Origin: Deinococcus sonorensis KR-87
GTDB lineage: Bacteria > Deinococcota > Deinococci > Deinococcales > Deinococcaceae
Assembly (NCBI RefSeq): GCF_040256395.1
Contig: NZ_CP158299.1
Location: 2,385,501 to 2,449,500 of the forward strand
Reading direction: 5' to 3'
DNA: 64,000 bases
Every line of letters begins with the position of its first letter. Position 1 is the first letter of the stretch. Below, in pieces: positions 1 through 11,636 of the stretch. A model generated the notes under the pieces. The model was not told the DNA's origin and searched no databases. It saw nothing but the letters and a program-made list of their open reading frames with translations. The position numbers and the translations under genes were made by a program.

Positions 1-25
1 TCCGGCGGTGGCCGGTCGGGGCGGG

Positions 26-1897
<1,872 letters not shown>

Positions 1898-1903
1898 GAA
1901 TCC

Positions 1904-1909
1904 AGCTTA
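1904..1909 (-). promoter_or_regulatory. -10 hexamer of glgB
   Basis: TAAGCT on the minus strand, six bases before the glgB ATG, so the mRNA probably begins at or beside the start codon. No clear -35 element is seen. Confidence 0.5.
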
Positions 1910-1955
1910 GTGGACCGGAACGCCGCCTTCTCATTCAACGGCCTTGAGGTGCGCT

Positions 1956-2615
1956 TTACCTGGGCGTGCCGCTGGCGGCCCCGTGCGGCTCCAGCACCTG
2001 CTCGCGGAAGCGGCGCAGGATGGCCAGCCCCACCTCCCCGCTCTTTTCCGGGTGGAACTGGGTGGCGTGCAGGTTGCCCTGGCTCAGCACCGACCAGAAC
2101 GGCACGCCGTACTCGGTGATGGCGCCGCTGTCCACCTCCACCGTCAGCGGCACGTAGTAGCTGTGCACGAAGTACGCGTAGGCCGGGCAGTACAGCTGAT
2201 GCAGCAGCGGCGAGTCGCCCACCTTGTCGATGCTGTTCCAGCCCATGTGCGGCACCTTCTGGGCGCCCGGAGCCGGAGTGAAGCGCTGGGACACGCCCGG
2301 CAGCAGCCCCAGTCCGCGCACCCCCGGCGCCTCCTCCGAGCCGTCCAGCAGCATCTGCATGCCCACACAGATGCCCAGGATTGGGGTGCCCTTCGACGCC
2401 GCCTCCATGATCGGAGCGCGGAAGCCACTATCGTCGAAGGCTTCCATCACCTGCCGGAAGTGCCCCTGACCCGGCACCACAATGCCGCTCATGCCGTGCA
2501 GCTGCTCCGGGGTGCTCACCACCTGCACCGGAATGCCGGCCCGCACCAGCGCCTTGTGGGCGCTGCGGACGTTGCCGCCGCCGTAATCCAGCAGGGCCAC
2601 TTGCGGGGCGCTCAC
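1956..2615 (-). CDS. hisH: Imidazole glycerol phosphate synthase glutaminase subunit
   Basis: Class I glutamine amidotransferase subunit that feeds ammonia to HisF in histidine synthesis. The 219-residue protein has the nucleophile C83 in GICVGMQMLL and the His/Glu of the triad in QFHPEKSGE near the C-terminus. It starts with GTG, which overlaps the hisB stop as GTGA, so the two genes are translationally coupled. The partner hisF is not in the window. Histidine genes are split here: hisB-hisH at this site and hisZ-hisG about 11 kb away. Confidence 0.96.
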   Translation of the reverse strand: MSAPQVALLDYGGGNVRSAHKALVRAGIPVQVVSTPEQLHGMSGIVVPGQGHFRQVMEAFDDSGFRAPIMEAASKGTPILGICVGMQMLLDGSEEAPGVRGLGLLPGVSQRFTPAPGAQKVPHMGWNSIDKVGDSPLLHQLYCPAYAYFVHSYYVPLTVEVDSGAITEYGVPFWSVLSQGNLHATQFHPEKSGEVGLAILRRFREQVLEPHGAASGTPR

Positions 2616-3238
2616 AGCAACCCCTTGGTGCTGGGCAGCCGCTCGGACGTGACGGCCACCGCGTCACGCAGGGCGCGGGCAAAGGCCTTCATGACCGCCT
2701 CAATGACGTGGTGCGCCTCACGACCAGCCAGCAGCCGCACGTGCAGTGTGACGCCCGCGTGGTTGCACAGGCCGCGCAGGAACTCGCGCAGGTGGTAATG
2801 GCTGAAGGTTCCGGCGGTGCCCCACACGTCCAGCCGCTCCGGCTCGAACGCGAGGTGGGCGCGGCCCGACAGGTCCACCACCACGTGCGCCAGCGTCTCA
2901 TCCATCGGCACGAAGCTGCTGCCGTACCGCTCGATGCCGCGCCGGTCCCCCAGCGCCCGGTTCAGCGCCTGCCCCAGCGTGATGCCGGTGTCTTCTGCGA
3001 GGTGATGCACCTCCACCTCCAGATCGCCGCTGGCCTGCACACTTAAACCCAGGCGTCCATGCCGGGCCAGCTGATCCAGCATGTGGTCCAGGAAGGCGTG
3101 GCCGGTGTGCAGGCCGCCCTCCACAAGGTGGTCCAGGTCGAGGGTCACGGCGACCTCTGTCTCGTTGGTGCGGCGCTGCAGCTCGGCCCGGCGGGGGGGC
3201 GGAGCGGAGCGGTCGGGTGCGGGAGGGGAGCTGTCCAT
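2612..3238 (-). CDS. hisB: Imidazoleglycerol-phosphate dehydratase
   Basis: Dehydrates imidazole glycerol phosphate to imidazole acetol phosphate in histidine synthesis. The protein is 208 residues and monofunctional, without the phosphatase domain of the E. coli fusion. Metal-binding motifs HHLAED (residues 78-83) and AHHVIEA (about 175) are present. The open frame runs 48 codons further upstream, but that part has unrelated composition; the ATG at 3238 sits just behind a -10 hexamer and in front of a normal HisB N-terminus (RRTNETEV). First gene of a hisB-hisH unit. Confidence 0.95.
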   Translation of the reverse strand: MDSSPPAPDRSAPPPRRAELQRRTNETEVAVTLDLDHLVEGGLHTGHAFLDHMLDQLARHGRLGLSVQASGDLEVEVHHLAEDTGITLGQALNRALGDRRGIERYGSSFVPMDETLAHVVVDLSGRAHLAFEPERLDVWGTAGTFSHYHLREFLRGLCNHAGVTLHVRLLAGREAHHVIEAVMKAFARALRDAVAVTSERLPSTKGLL

Positions 3239-3246
3239 CCGCCTGA

Positions 3247-3252
3247 GTGTAA
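3247..3252 (-). promoter_or_regulatory. -10 hexamer of hisB-hisH
   Basis: TACACT on the minus strand, eight bases before the chosen hisB ATG. It supports the short 208-residue form of HisB. Confidence 0.45.
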
Positions 3253-3628
3253 ACCGCTGCGCCGGGAGGGAGTGAAACGCTGGTCTCAGGAGAAAGGTGG
3301 GCCTGTCTTCCGGGTAAGGAAGGTGACTGTACCCATTTATGCAGGTTGGCCTAAATTCTATGCACTTTTTCACACCGCACAATTGAAAAGTAAGATGTCA
3401 AAATCTAAAACAAATGATAGAAAACAGATCGAATTTTGCATCAAAAGGCCGGTTAAGATTCATGAATTCAACCTGACTAGACAGATTTTAAGGACGGGCA
3501 ATCAGGGCTGTGTTATTCACAGGTCAGCACTTGACCCCCCCAGGTGGCTGGACCCCCGGTGGTCTTTCTACGCTTACGGCGCAGGAGATCAGAACGTTTC
3601 GTATCTCTGCTTTCGTTGGAGGAACACG
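3253..3628. other. A/T-rich intergenic region between hisB and the protease gene
   Basis: About 375 bases without a convincing gene. Lines 3361-3480 contain only 19 and 22 G/C bases per 60 (about 32-37%), while most of the window is near two-thirds G+C. It separates divergent genes and must hold the promoter and 5' leader of the protease; TTGACC at 3532 is a possible -35 element, but no matching -10 was found. No tRNA or hairpin terminator was recognised. Confidence 0.5.
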
Positions 3629-5227
<1,599 letters not shown>

Positions 5228-5246
5228 GCGAAGCGGAAGCGGGCAG

Positions 5247-5275
5247 GCGGGCCGGGGGAGACTCCGGCCCGCTTT
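5247..5275 (+). terminator. Terminator hairpin after the protease
   Basis: Nine-base perfect stem GCGGGCCGG / CCGGCCCGC with an eight-base loop, followed by only TTT. It begins 20 bases after the protease stop. Confidence 0.6.
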
Positions 5276-5355
5276 CCTGTGGTGCACTGGCGCGGTTTCC
5301 TGCGGCATGATCTTGCCATGGAGAGCTGGCAGAACAACAGCGGCCCGGTCAGGGC

Positions 5356-6102
5356 ATGGCCGCCCGACGACGGCGCCGGGACCACCCGGTGAGCCCGGCA
5401 CCGACCTCGCTGCAGGACTTTCCCCCTGCGCTTCAACCGCGGCTGGTGGAGGCGGTCAGGACAGATCAGCCGCTGCTCGCCCTGCAGGAGGTGCTGAGGC
5501 AGGCTGGAGCAGACCGCCCGGTCCCGGAGTTGCACGCGCTGGCCTGGACCGTGCTGGGCCTCCCCGGTCCGGCTCCCGAGCCGGGCAAGGCCACGTCCTA
5601 CGCCGCGCTGGCCGGCCTGGCCGAGCTGCACGACGTGGGCCGGTCGGCCGACGTCGCCGCGCTCGCCCGGTTGCTGTCGCGGGAAGAGGAGCTGGTGCCG
5701 GACCTGCGCGCGGCCCGACCTTGGCTCCCACCGGGCCGCCCGGAGGAGCTGCTGGAGGCGGTGTTCAGCAGCGAGTGGAGCGGCTTTCTGGGTCGCCTGG
5801 GTGCGTCCGGGGCGTGGGTCTATGCGGCCAGCGTGGCGGAGCTGCAGCAGCTGGGCCACCGCTATGGCCAGCTGGTCGAGGCCTTCCTGAACAGCCGGGC
5901 CAGTGAGGTCCTGTTGGCGCTGGCCGGTGCAGACCGCCCCTTGCTGCTGAGGCTGGAGAGAGCGTCCCCCCGGCCCTTGACGCCGCTGGAGACCAGGGCG
6001 GCTCAGGTGCAGATGCTGAGCCGGGCAGAGGCGACCTTCTGGGACGCGGCCCGGCAGCAGGCCATGACCCAGCGGGATGCCTGGGCGAGTCGCCAGCGCT
6101 AG
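5356..6102 (+). CDS. Hypothetical protein, alpha-helical
   Basis: A 248-residue protein that I do not recognise. It is rich in Leu, Ala and Arg, looks mostly alpha-helical and has no signal peptide, membrane segment or metal motif. The start is uncertain: ATG 5356 gives an odd arginine-run N-terminus (MAARRRRRDH), while an in-frame GTG at 5389 overlaps the stop of a 24-codon frame (5318-5392) as GTGA and leads into the more natural PAPTSLQDFPPALQ. The gene ends seven bases before the stop of the convergent SDR gene, which fits a true coding region. Confidence 0.6.
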   Translation: MAARRRRRDHPVSPAPTSLQDFPPALQPRLVEAVRTDQPLLALQEVLRQAGADRPVPELHALAWTVLGLPGPAPEPGKATSYAALAGLAELHDVGRSADVAALARLLSREEELVPDLRAARPWLPPGRPEELLEAVFSSEWSGFLGRLGASGAWVYAASVAELQQLGHRYGQLVEAFLNSRASEVLLALAGADRPLLLRLERASPRPLTPLETRAAQVQMLSRAEATFWDAARQQAMTQRDAWASRQR

Positions 6103-6108
6103 CCCGGC

Positions 6109-6745
6109 TCAGGACTGAGTGGTGAGCTGGTCCACCGCCTGGGCCACCGGCGTCTCGCCCGCCACCACCTCGAAGGTGTGGCCCACGGTCCCCGGCTGGT
6201 GCAGGCACGCCACCACCACGGCGGCCACGTCCGTGCGCGAAATCATGCCGCGCGGCGCCTGCGCCGCGACCGTGACGTCGGCCGCTGGCCGGCTCGTTGT
6301 TCAGGCCGCCCGGCCGCACGATGGTGAACGCGAGCCGGCTGGCCTGCACGGCCGCGTCCGAAACCGCCTTGGCGCGCAGCACCTCCAGCAGAAAGGGCGG
6401 CATCTGCTCCGGGCGGTCCACGCCCATGCTGCTGACCACCACCAGCCGCACGGGACCGTCCGCTTCCAGCTGCCGAACCAGCTGCACCAGCGCCTCGTTG
6501 TCGATGCGCCGGAAGTCGCCGGAGGTGCCGGCCCCGGCAGCCCACACCACCGCGTCGGTGCCGTCCAGAACGGCACGCCACTCGCCGGTCAGGTCGCCCG
6601 GCACGCTGACGGCGCCCAGTTGGGACAGGTCGGCCCCCTGCTCTGGGCGCCGGACCAGCGCGCGAACGCCGTGGCCCTGCTCCACCAGCTGTTGCACCAC
6701 CAGCCGGCCCACCCCGCCGGCCGCCCCGATCACCGCGATGTTCAT
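6109..6745 (-). pseudogene. NAD(P)-binding SDR/NmrA-like protein, frameshifted
   Basis: Atypical short-chain dehydrogenase of the YwnB/SDR_a5 kind. The first part reads well: nucleotide-binding MNIAVIGAAGGVGRLVV, VVWAAGAGTSGDF, VVVSSMGVDRPEQMPP and FTIVRPGGLNNEPASG. At about 6280 the frame is lost by one base; the next frame continues perfectly with DVTVAAQAPRGMISRTDVAA, then VACLHQPGTVGHTFEVVAGE, and stops at 6109. The interval is 637 bases, 3 x 212 + 1, so one extra base explains it. Either a recent null allele or a sequence error; the rest of the gene is intact. Confidence 0.8.
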
Positions 6746-6754
6746 GCCTTCAGG

Positions 6755-8017
6755 CTACCGGCCAGTCCCTGCACCAACTGTCGGGCTTCCCTCAGGGCCC
6801 AGGTGCTGCACCGTGGCGCTGAGCCGGGAGCGCTCGGCGGCGAAGGCCAGCCGGTGGGACGCCAGCGACTCGGCCAGCGGCGTGGGCTGCGCCGCCGCGC
6901 CGCGCACGAAGGCCAGCCAGCGTTCCACCAGTCCCAGGTCGCCGCCGCCGTGGTTTCCCTCCGCGCTGGCCGACAGCTGCTGGACCGTCCCGGTGCCGAA
7001 GTCGTGAAACTCCAGCTCGCCCAGTTCCATCTGGCCGCGCAGCTCGCCCTTGCTGCCCAGCAGCTTCAGGGTGCGGGTGTTGTTGTGGGTGAAGGCGCTG
7101 ACCGTCAGGCTGGCCTGTACCCCGTTGTGGAAGTGAATCAAGGCCGTCTGATGGTCCGGCTGGTTGTTGCGGCCCAGGTAGGCGCATTCGCCGTACGGGC
7201 CTTCACGCAGGGCGTTCAGCACGCCCAGCATGTCGCCGCGGTGGCTGACAGCCGTGTTGGGCCAGGTATTGGCCGGGCGCTTCAGATAGATTAGCCGCGC
7301 GTCCGACGGACAGGCCATCACCGGGCAGTCCACGCAGCGGTCGGTCGCGTTCTCCGGGCGATGCTCTGGCCGGAAATGATGCAGCGCCCCGTCCGACATG
7401 ATCCAGGCTGGGGCGGCCCCGGCGAACCAGCACAGCAGGTCCAGGTCATGGCTGCTCTTGGCCAGAATGAACGGCGCGGACGGCGGCGAACTGCGCCAGT
7501 TGCCGCGCACGAAGCTGTGCGCGTAGTGCCAGTGCGCCACGTTCTCGGCGTGGGTGATGCCCACCAGCTGACCGAGCCGGCCCGAGTCCAGCACCATCCG
7601 CACCGTCTGAAAAAACGGCGTGTGGCGCAGCACGTGACAGACCGTCACCGAGCCGCTGGAGTGCCGCTCGGCGTCCAGCAGCCGGTCCAGGTCCGGCTCG
7701 CTCAGGGCGATGGGTTTTTCCAGCAGCACGTGGTAGCCGAGCGCCAGCGCCAGCAGCGCCGGCTCCACATGCTGGGTGTCGGGGGTGGCGATCACCACCG
7801 CGTCGGCCACCCGACCCAGGGCAAAGAAGCGGGTCCAGTCGCTCAGGCACTGGTCGGCCGGCACGCCGTACCGCGCCGCGATCTGCTCCCGGCGCGCCTT
7901 GTCCGGCTCCACCAGGTAGCGGACCTGCCCCCCCAGTGCCGTGATGTGCTGGGCGTAGACCTGGCCGCCCCGGTTGCCGGCGCCCAGGATGGCCACCTCC
8001 GGGCGCGGGCGGGTCAC
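6755..8017 (-). CDS. Gfo/Idh/MocA family oxidoreductase
   Basis: NAD(P)-dependent sugar- or polyol-type dehydrogenase; substrate unknown. The 420 residues begin with a Rossmann motif (GAGNRG, 12-17) and carry the family EKP motif (E100-K101-P102, in VLLEKPIAL). A Cys pattern CVDCPVMAC near residue 240, followed by DARLIYL, occurs in one Gfo/Idh subgroup and may bind metal. GTG start overlaps the stop of the epimerase gene (GTGA), so it is the last gene of the murein-peptide operon; a role in a sugar or sugar-acid step of that pathway is inference only. Confidence 0.88.
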   Translation of the reverse strand: MTRPRPEVAILGAGNRGGQVYAQHITALGGQVRYLVEPDKARREQIAARYGVPADQCLSDWTRFFALGRVADAVVIATPDTQHVEPALLALALGYHVLLEKPIALSEPDLDRLLDAERHSSGSVTVCHVLRHTPFFQTVRMVLDSGRLGQLVGITHAENVAHWHYAHSFVRGNWRSSPPSAPFILAKSSHDLDLLCWFAGAAPAWIMSDGALHHFRPEHRPENATDRCVDCPVMACPSDARLIYLKRPANTWPNTAVSHRGDMLGVLNALREGPYGECAYLGRNNQPDHQTALIHFHNGVQASLTVSAFTHNNTRTLKLLGSKGELRGQMELGELEFHDFGTGTVQQLSASAEGNHGGGDLGLVERWLAFVRGAAAQPTPLAESLASHRLAFAAERSRLSATVQHLGPEGSPTVGAGTGR

Positions 8018-9039
8018 GCGCCGGTCCGCTCGACGCCCCAGCCGGGGGCCTGGGGCCGCGTCACGTGTCCGGCTTCCCAGTGCAGGCCGTGATACGGATC
8101 GTCGGCCAGCAGCAGCGCGCCGTCCAGGTCAGCCCAGTCGCACAGGCCCGCCAGCGCCACCCCCGCCGCGATGCCCAGGCTGCTCTCGATCATGCAGCCC
8201 ATCATCACGCTCATGCCCAGCGCGCGGGCGGTGCGTAGCGCCTCCAGGGTCCGCAGCGGGCCGCCCAGCTTGGCCAGCTTCAGGTTCACGGCGTCGAAGC
8301 ACTCGGCCAGCGCCGGCACGTCCGAGACGTGATGCAGGCTCTCGTCGGCCATGATCGGCACCCGGCTGTGCCGGCGCAGCTCCCGGTGGCCCTCCAGGTC
8401 GTGGGCGGCCAGCGGCTGCTCCACCAGCTCCACGCCCGCCGCGTCCAGCACCGCCAGCATCCGGCGCGCCTGCGGCCGGGTCCAGGCGGCGTTGGCGTCC
8501 ACCCGGAGGGCCGTGCCGGGCGCCTCCTCGCGCAGCGCCTCGATGATCTGCACGTCCCGGTCGGTGCCGAGCTTGACCTTCAGCACGCGGTGCCCGCGCT
8601 CCACCGCGTCTCGGGCCTGCTGGCGCATGTCCGGCAGCTCCGCGAGGCTGACGGTGTAGCTGCTCTCCGGCACCCGGCTGGGCGACAGGCCCAGCAGTCG
8701 CCAGACCGGGACGCCCGACGCCCGCGCGCACCACTCCAGCGCCGCCATCGAGACCGCGCACTTGGCGCTGGGGTGATCGTGGGGAAAGGTGGCGTCCATG
8801 CGGGCCTTCAGGCCGTCCCAGTCCCAGGGGTCGGTGAGCGCGGCAGTCAGGGACGGTAGCACCGCTTCAAGTGTGGTGCGGGTCTCGCCGTAGAAGGCGT
8901 TGGGCGCCGCCTCGCCGCGCCCGGTCAGGCCGTCCTGTTCAAACGTCACGAAGGTGCGCGGGTAGGCGCTGTGGGTCCAGCGCGCGATGCCGAACGGCTG
9001 CCGGGTGTGCAGTTCCAGCGTCTCGGTGTGGAGGGTCAT
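8014..9039 (-). CDS. Dipeptide epimerase (L-Ala-D/L-Glu epimerase type)
   Basis: Enolase-superfamily epimerase expected to convert L-Ala-D-Glu from cell-wall peptides to L-Ala-L-Glu so that peptidases can open it. In the 341-residue protein the active site is complete: K154/K156 (KVKLG), metal ligands D181 (RVDANAAW), E207 (LVEQPL) and D232 (MADES), and K257 (NLKLAKLGG). The C-terminal DLDGALLL stretch matches the family's substrate-amino-group motif. ATG 9039 overlaps the upstream stop as ATGA; the eight codons before it are not needed. Confidence 0.9.
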   Translation of the reverse strand: MTLHTETLELHTRQPFGIARWTHSAYPRTFVTFEQDGLTGRGEAAPNAFYGETRTTLEAVLPSLTAALTDPWDWDGLKARMDATFPHDHPSAKCAVSMAALEWCARASGVPVWRLLGLSPSRVPESSYTVSLAELPDMRQQARDAVERGHRVLKVKLGTDRDVQIIEALREEAPGTALRVDANAAWTRPQARRMLAVLDAAGVELVEQPLAAHDLEGHRELRRHSRVPIMADESLHHVSDVPALAECFDAVNLKLAKLGGPLRTLEALRTARALGMSVMMGCMIESSLGIAAGVALAGLCDWADLDGALLLADDPYHGLHWEAGHVTRPQAPGWGVERTGA

Positions 9040-9926
9040 GCCTGCTCCAGCTGCGCGGCCCACAGCTCCGGCGTCATGCGGCCGTAGCCGGAGACGGAGT
9101 CAGCCAGCTGCCGACCGTACTCGCCCTCGCCCAGCGTCTCGATGCTCACGGCCATGTGCGTGGCGTTGGCGTGCAGCACCCGGCGCTCATCCAGCATGTA
9201 GCCCACGTGCCCGGGAAAGAACACCAGATCGCCGGCCTGCGGGGTGTCCACCGGGCTCAGGTACGCCTGCTGCTGGTCGGCGTCGCGGGGGAGCGGGTAG
9301 CCGCTGGCCAGCTGCATCAGGCCGCTGCAGTCGATGCCCCAGGCGCTGCGCCCGCCCCACAGGTACGGCACGCCCAGGAACTTGTGCAGCAGGTCCGCGC
9401 CCGGCGTCTGCTGCGGCTCGGTGACACTGGTGCGGACATAGCCGTCCGTGCCGCCGTACCGCACCCGCCACCAGCGGTACGCGCCGTGCTGCTCCGGCTC
9501 CGGCTGCTGCACCGAGAGCACCGCGCCGTACCCGAGCCGGCCCAGCACCTGCGCCTGAATACGCGGCGCGGCGTACACGTGGCCGCGCAGCACCGTGACC
9601 GGCACGCTCAGCGTCGGCGGGGTGGTGCTCAGGCCGCTGCTGCGGGCATAGCCCAGGTAGCTGTCGTGGGTGGTCCGCACCCAGCTCCAGCCGCCCGGCA
9701 GCACTTCCAGCAGTTCCATGCGCTCGCCGGGCAGCGCCTCGCTCACCTGAGCGGCGGTCTCGTCGGGTGAGGCACGCAGGCTCAGCAGGTCGTCCGCCCA
9801 AGCGGGCGTGGGAGACAGGGCGGTCCACTCGCCCTCCAGCTGCGGAATCAGGGCCGCGTCGGCGGTGCGGCGCTCCGGATGATGGGCATGAATTCGTCGG
9901 TCCAGGGGGGAGACGGTGTCGGTCAT
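9036..9926 (-). CDS. SH3-domain NlpC/P60 peptidase, YkfC-like
   Basis: Cell-wall peptide endopeptidase like Bacillus YkfC, which cleaves gamma-D-Glu-diamino-acid bonds. Two SH3b-like segments (about 45-100 and 110-168) precede the papain-like domain with C200 in WGIDCSGLMQ, H240 in FFPGHVGYM and H252 in VLHANATH. No signal peptide is visible, so it should act in the cytoplasm on imported peptides. Its stop overlaps the epimerase start, and its start overlaps the M19 stop, an arrangement like the Bacillus ykf recycling genes. The substrate in a Deinococcus should contain L-ornithine at position 3 (family knowledge). Confidence 0.9.
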   Translation of the reverse strand: MTDTVSPLDRRIHAHHPERRTADAALIPQLEGEWTALSPTPAWADDLLSLRASPDETAAQVSEALPGERMELLEVLPGGWSWVRTTHDSYLGYARSSGLSTTPPTLSVPVTVLRGHVYAAPRIQAQVLGRLGYGAVLSVQQPEPEQHGAYRWWRVRYGGTDGYVRTSVTEPQQTPGADLLHKFLGVPYLWGGRSAWGIDCSGLMQLASGYPLPRDADQQQAYLSPVDTPQAGDLVFFPGHVGYMLDERRVLHANATHMAVSIETLGEGEYGRQLADSVSGYGRMTPELWAAQLEQA

Positions 9927-10918
9927 TTCAGGTTCCTCTCGATCCAGCGCAGCCAGTTGCCCCCGGCCACCCTCGGCCGCTCCGCTTCAGGCAGGGCGTC
10001 CAGCACGTTCAGCACGTCGGCGTAGCGGTTCAGGAAGTCAGGCCCCTTCTCGATGCCGAAGCCGCCGTCCAGGTCGGTGCCCAGCCCCACCTGCCGCCAC
10101 GAGCCGAGCTGCGCGTAGTGTTCGGCGTGGGCGGCCCACTCTGACGCGCTGGCCCGCGTGTCGCCCACGGCCCAGCCGGCCCGGATGAACATGCTCGGCG
10201 CCACCAGCCCCACCACCCCCCCGCGCTCGAAGATGGCGCGGGCCATGTCGTCCGAGAGGTGGCGGTTGCCCGGCACCAGCGCCCGGCTGTTGCTGTGGCT
10301 GGCCATCACCAGCGGCTGCAGTTCGATGGCCTGCCAGAACGACGCGTCGTCCAGGTGCGAGGCGTCCAGCGCCACCCCCAGTTCACGCATCGCCACTAGC
10401 AGGTCCTCGCCCCGGTCGGTCAGCGGTCCGGGCTCGTCGGTGCCGCCGGCGTAGCGGGTGCGCCGCCACGCCGGGCCGATCAGCCGCACGCCCGCGTCCA
10501 CCCACTCCGGCAGGTCGCCCGCGTCGCGCAGCGGATCGGCGCCCTCCATCAGCAGCACCACGCCCAGCGGCCGGGTGTCGTCCCAGTCGCGCACGTGCTC
10601 GCGCACCTCGGTGCCGGAGCGCAGCAGCCGCACATGGCCCTGGTCCTCCCAGCGCCGGTACTGGTCCAGCTGCGCCACCGCCTGCCGCCGCGCGCCCTGC
10701 CACGTTTCGTAGCCGAGTGGGGTCTCGGGGCCGGCGGGCGCGGCGAACAGGGTGGCGAAGCAGGCGGCCACGCCCGCACGCTGCAGTTCCGAAAAGGTGA
10801 CGCAGGCCGTTTCACCCGCCACCGGGTCCTGGGCCCGCAGGTCGGAGAGGCTGAGCGTCAGGTCGCGGCCCAGCCCCGCGTTGTACGCCAGATCCAGATG
10901 CGCGTCGAAGACCCTCAT
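9923..10918 (-). CDS. Membrane dipeptidase family (M19) zinc dipeptidase
   Basis: Renal-dipeptidase-like enzyme that hydrolyses dipeptides, here most likely the L-Ala-L-Glu or similar products of the neighbouring epimerase and endopeptidase. The 331 residues carry the binuclear zinc ligands: H7 and D9 (DAHLD), E in LLMEGAD, H in DASHLDD and MASHSNSRAL, and D in GLGTDLDGG. There is no signal sequence, so it is cytoplasmic despite the family name. Coupled to the HAD gene upstream and the NlpC/P60 gene downstream by 4-base overlaps. Confidence 0.92.
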   Translation of the reverse strand: MRVFDAHLDLAYNAGLGRDLTLSLSDLRAQDPVAGETACVTFSELQRAGVAACFATLFAAPAGPETPLGYETWQGARRQAVAQLDQYRRWEDQGHVRLLRSGTEVREHVRDWDDTRPLGVVLLMEGADPLRDAGDLPEWVDAGVRLIGPAWRRTRYAGGTDEPGPLTDRGEDLLVAMRELGVALDASHLDDASFWQAIELQPLVMASHSNSRALVPGNRHLSDDMARAIFERGGVVGLVAPSMFIRAGWAVGDTRASASEWAAHAEHYAQLGSWRQVGLGTDLDGGFGIEKGPDFLNRYADVLNVLDALPEAERPRVAGGNWLRWIERNLK

Positions 10919-11598
10919 GCGCCGGCCAGCTCCGTCTCGACAACCTGCAGCACGTCGCTCAGCTGGTGCAGCGCGCCGGGCGTCTGCCGCTTCAGGTCGA
11001 TCAGCTCGGCCGCCATGCCCACCTGCCGGGCCGCTTCCACGTTCTCCAGCCGGTCGTCGATGAACAGGATGTCGGCCGGGGGCAGCTGCAGCTGGGCCGC
11101 CGCGTACAGGAAGGCCCCGGCCTCCGGCTTGTGAACGCCCGCCGCGCAGGTGCTGATGGCCACGTCGATCAGGTCGTCCAGCTGCGTGGCCTCCAGCGAG
11201 GCCCGGATGGACGGAAAGGTGTTGCTCAGCACCCCGGTCTTCAGGCCGCGCCGTCTCAGGGCCGTGAGCACCTCGCGGGCCTCCGGGACCGGGCGGAAGT
11301 AGCGGTGATACGGCCAGGCGTCCAGGTAGCCGTCCAGCCGCGAGACCGGCACGTTCAGCTGCTGGGCCAGCCGCTCCAGGTAGGCCTGCCAGTAGCGCGT
11401 CTCGTCGGCTTCAGTGCGCAGGTCCCACCAGCTGGGCGTGTCGGCCCACAGCTGCTGCAGCGCCTCGCCCACCTCGCGCGGGTCCTGCCCCACGCGCTGG
11501 GCGGTCCACTGCGCCGCCTCGCGGAAGACGCCGCGGTCGGTCACGGCGATGGTGTCATCTCGGTCAAACAGCACAGCTCGGATGGGCATGGGCCCCAT
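10915..11598 (-). CDS. HAD-superfamily hydrolase
   Basis: Phosphatase-like protein of 227 residues; substrate unknown. The four HAD motifs are visible: nucleophile D12 and D14 in LFDRDDTIA, Ser/Thr in GVLSNTF, Lys in GVHKPEAG and the acidic pair in LFIDDRLEN. A helical cap lies between motifs 1 and 2. ATG 11598 has GGGGG just upstream; an in-frame ATG at 11589 is also possible. First gene of the five-gene murein-peptide operon. Confidence 0.88.
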   Translation of the reverse strand: MGPMPIRAVLFDRDDTIAVTDRGVFREAAQWTAQRVGQDPREVGEALQQLWADTPSWWDLRTEADETRYWQAYLERLAQQLNVPVSRLDGYLDAWPYHRYFRPVPEAREVLTALRRRGLKTGVLSNTFPSIRASLEATQLDDLIDVAISTCAAGVHKPEAGAFLYAAAQLQLPPADILFIDDRLENVEAARQVGMAAELIDLKRQTPGALHQLSDVLQVVETELAGA

Positions 11599-11624
11599 GG
11601 TACCCCCGTCCGGCGGCGCCGGTT

Positions 11625-11630
11625 TAGACT
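11625..11630 (+). promoter_or_regulatory. -10 hexamer of the PatB-type gene
   Basis: TAGACT six bases before the ATG at 11637. It lies between divergent genes; the HAD operon must start from the same 39-base gap. Confidence 0.5.
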
Positions 11631-11636
11631 GCCGCC

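Noticed and set aside
3059..3628. N-terminal extension of the subtilase frame back to 3059
   Set aside because: It runs through hisB and the A/T-rich gap; GGAGGA and a lipoprotein signal mark ATG 3629.
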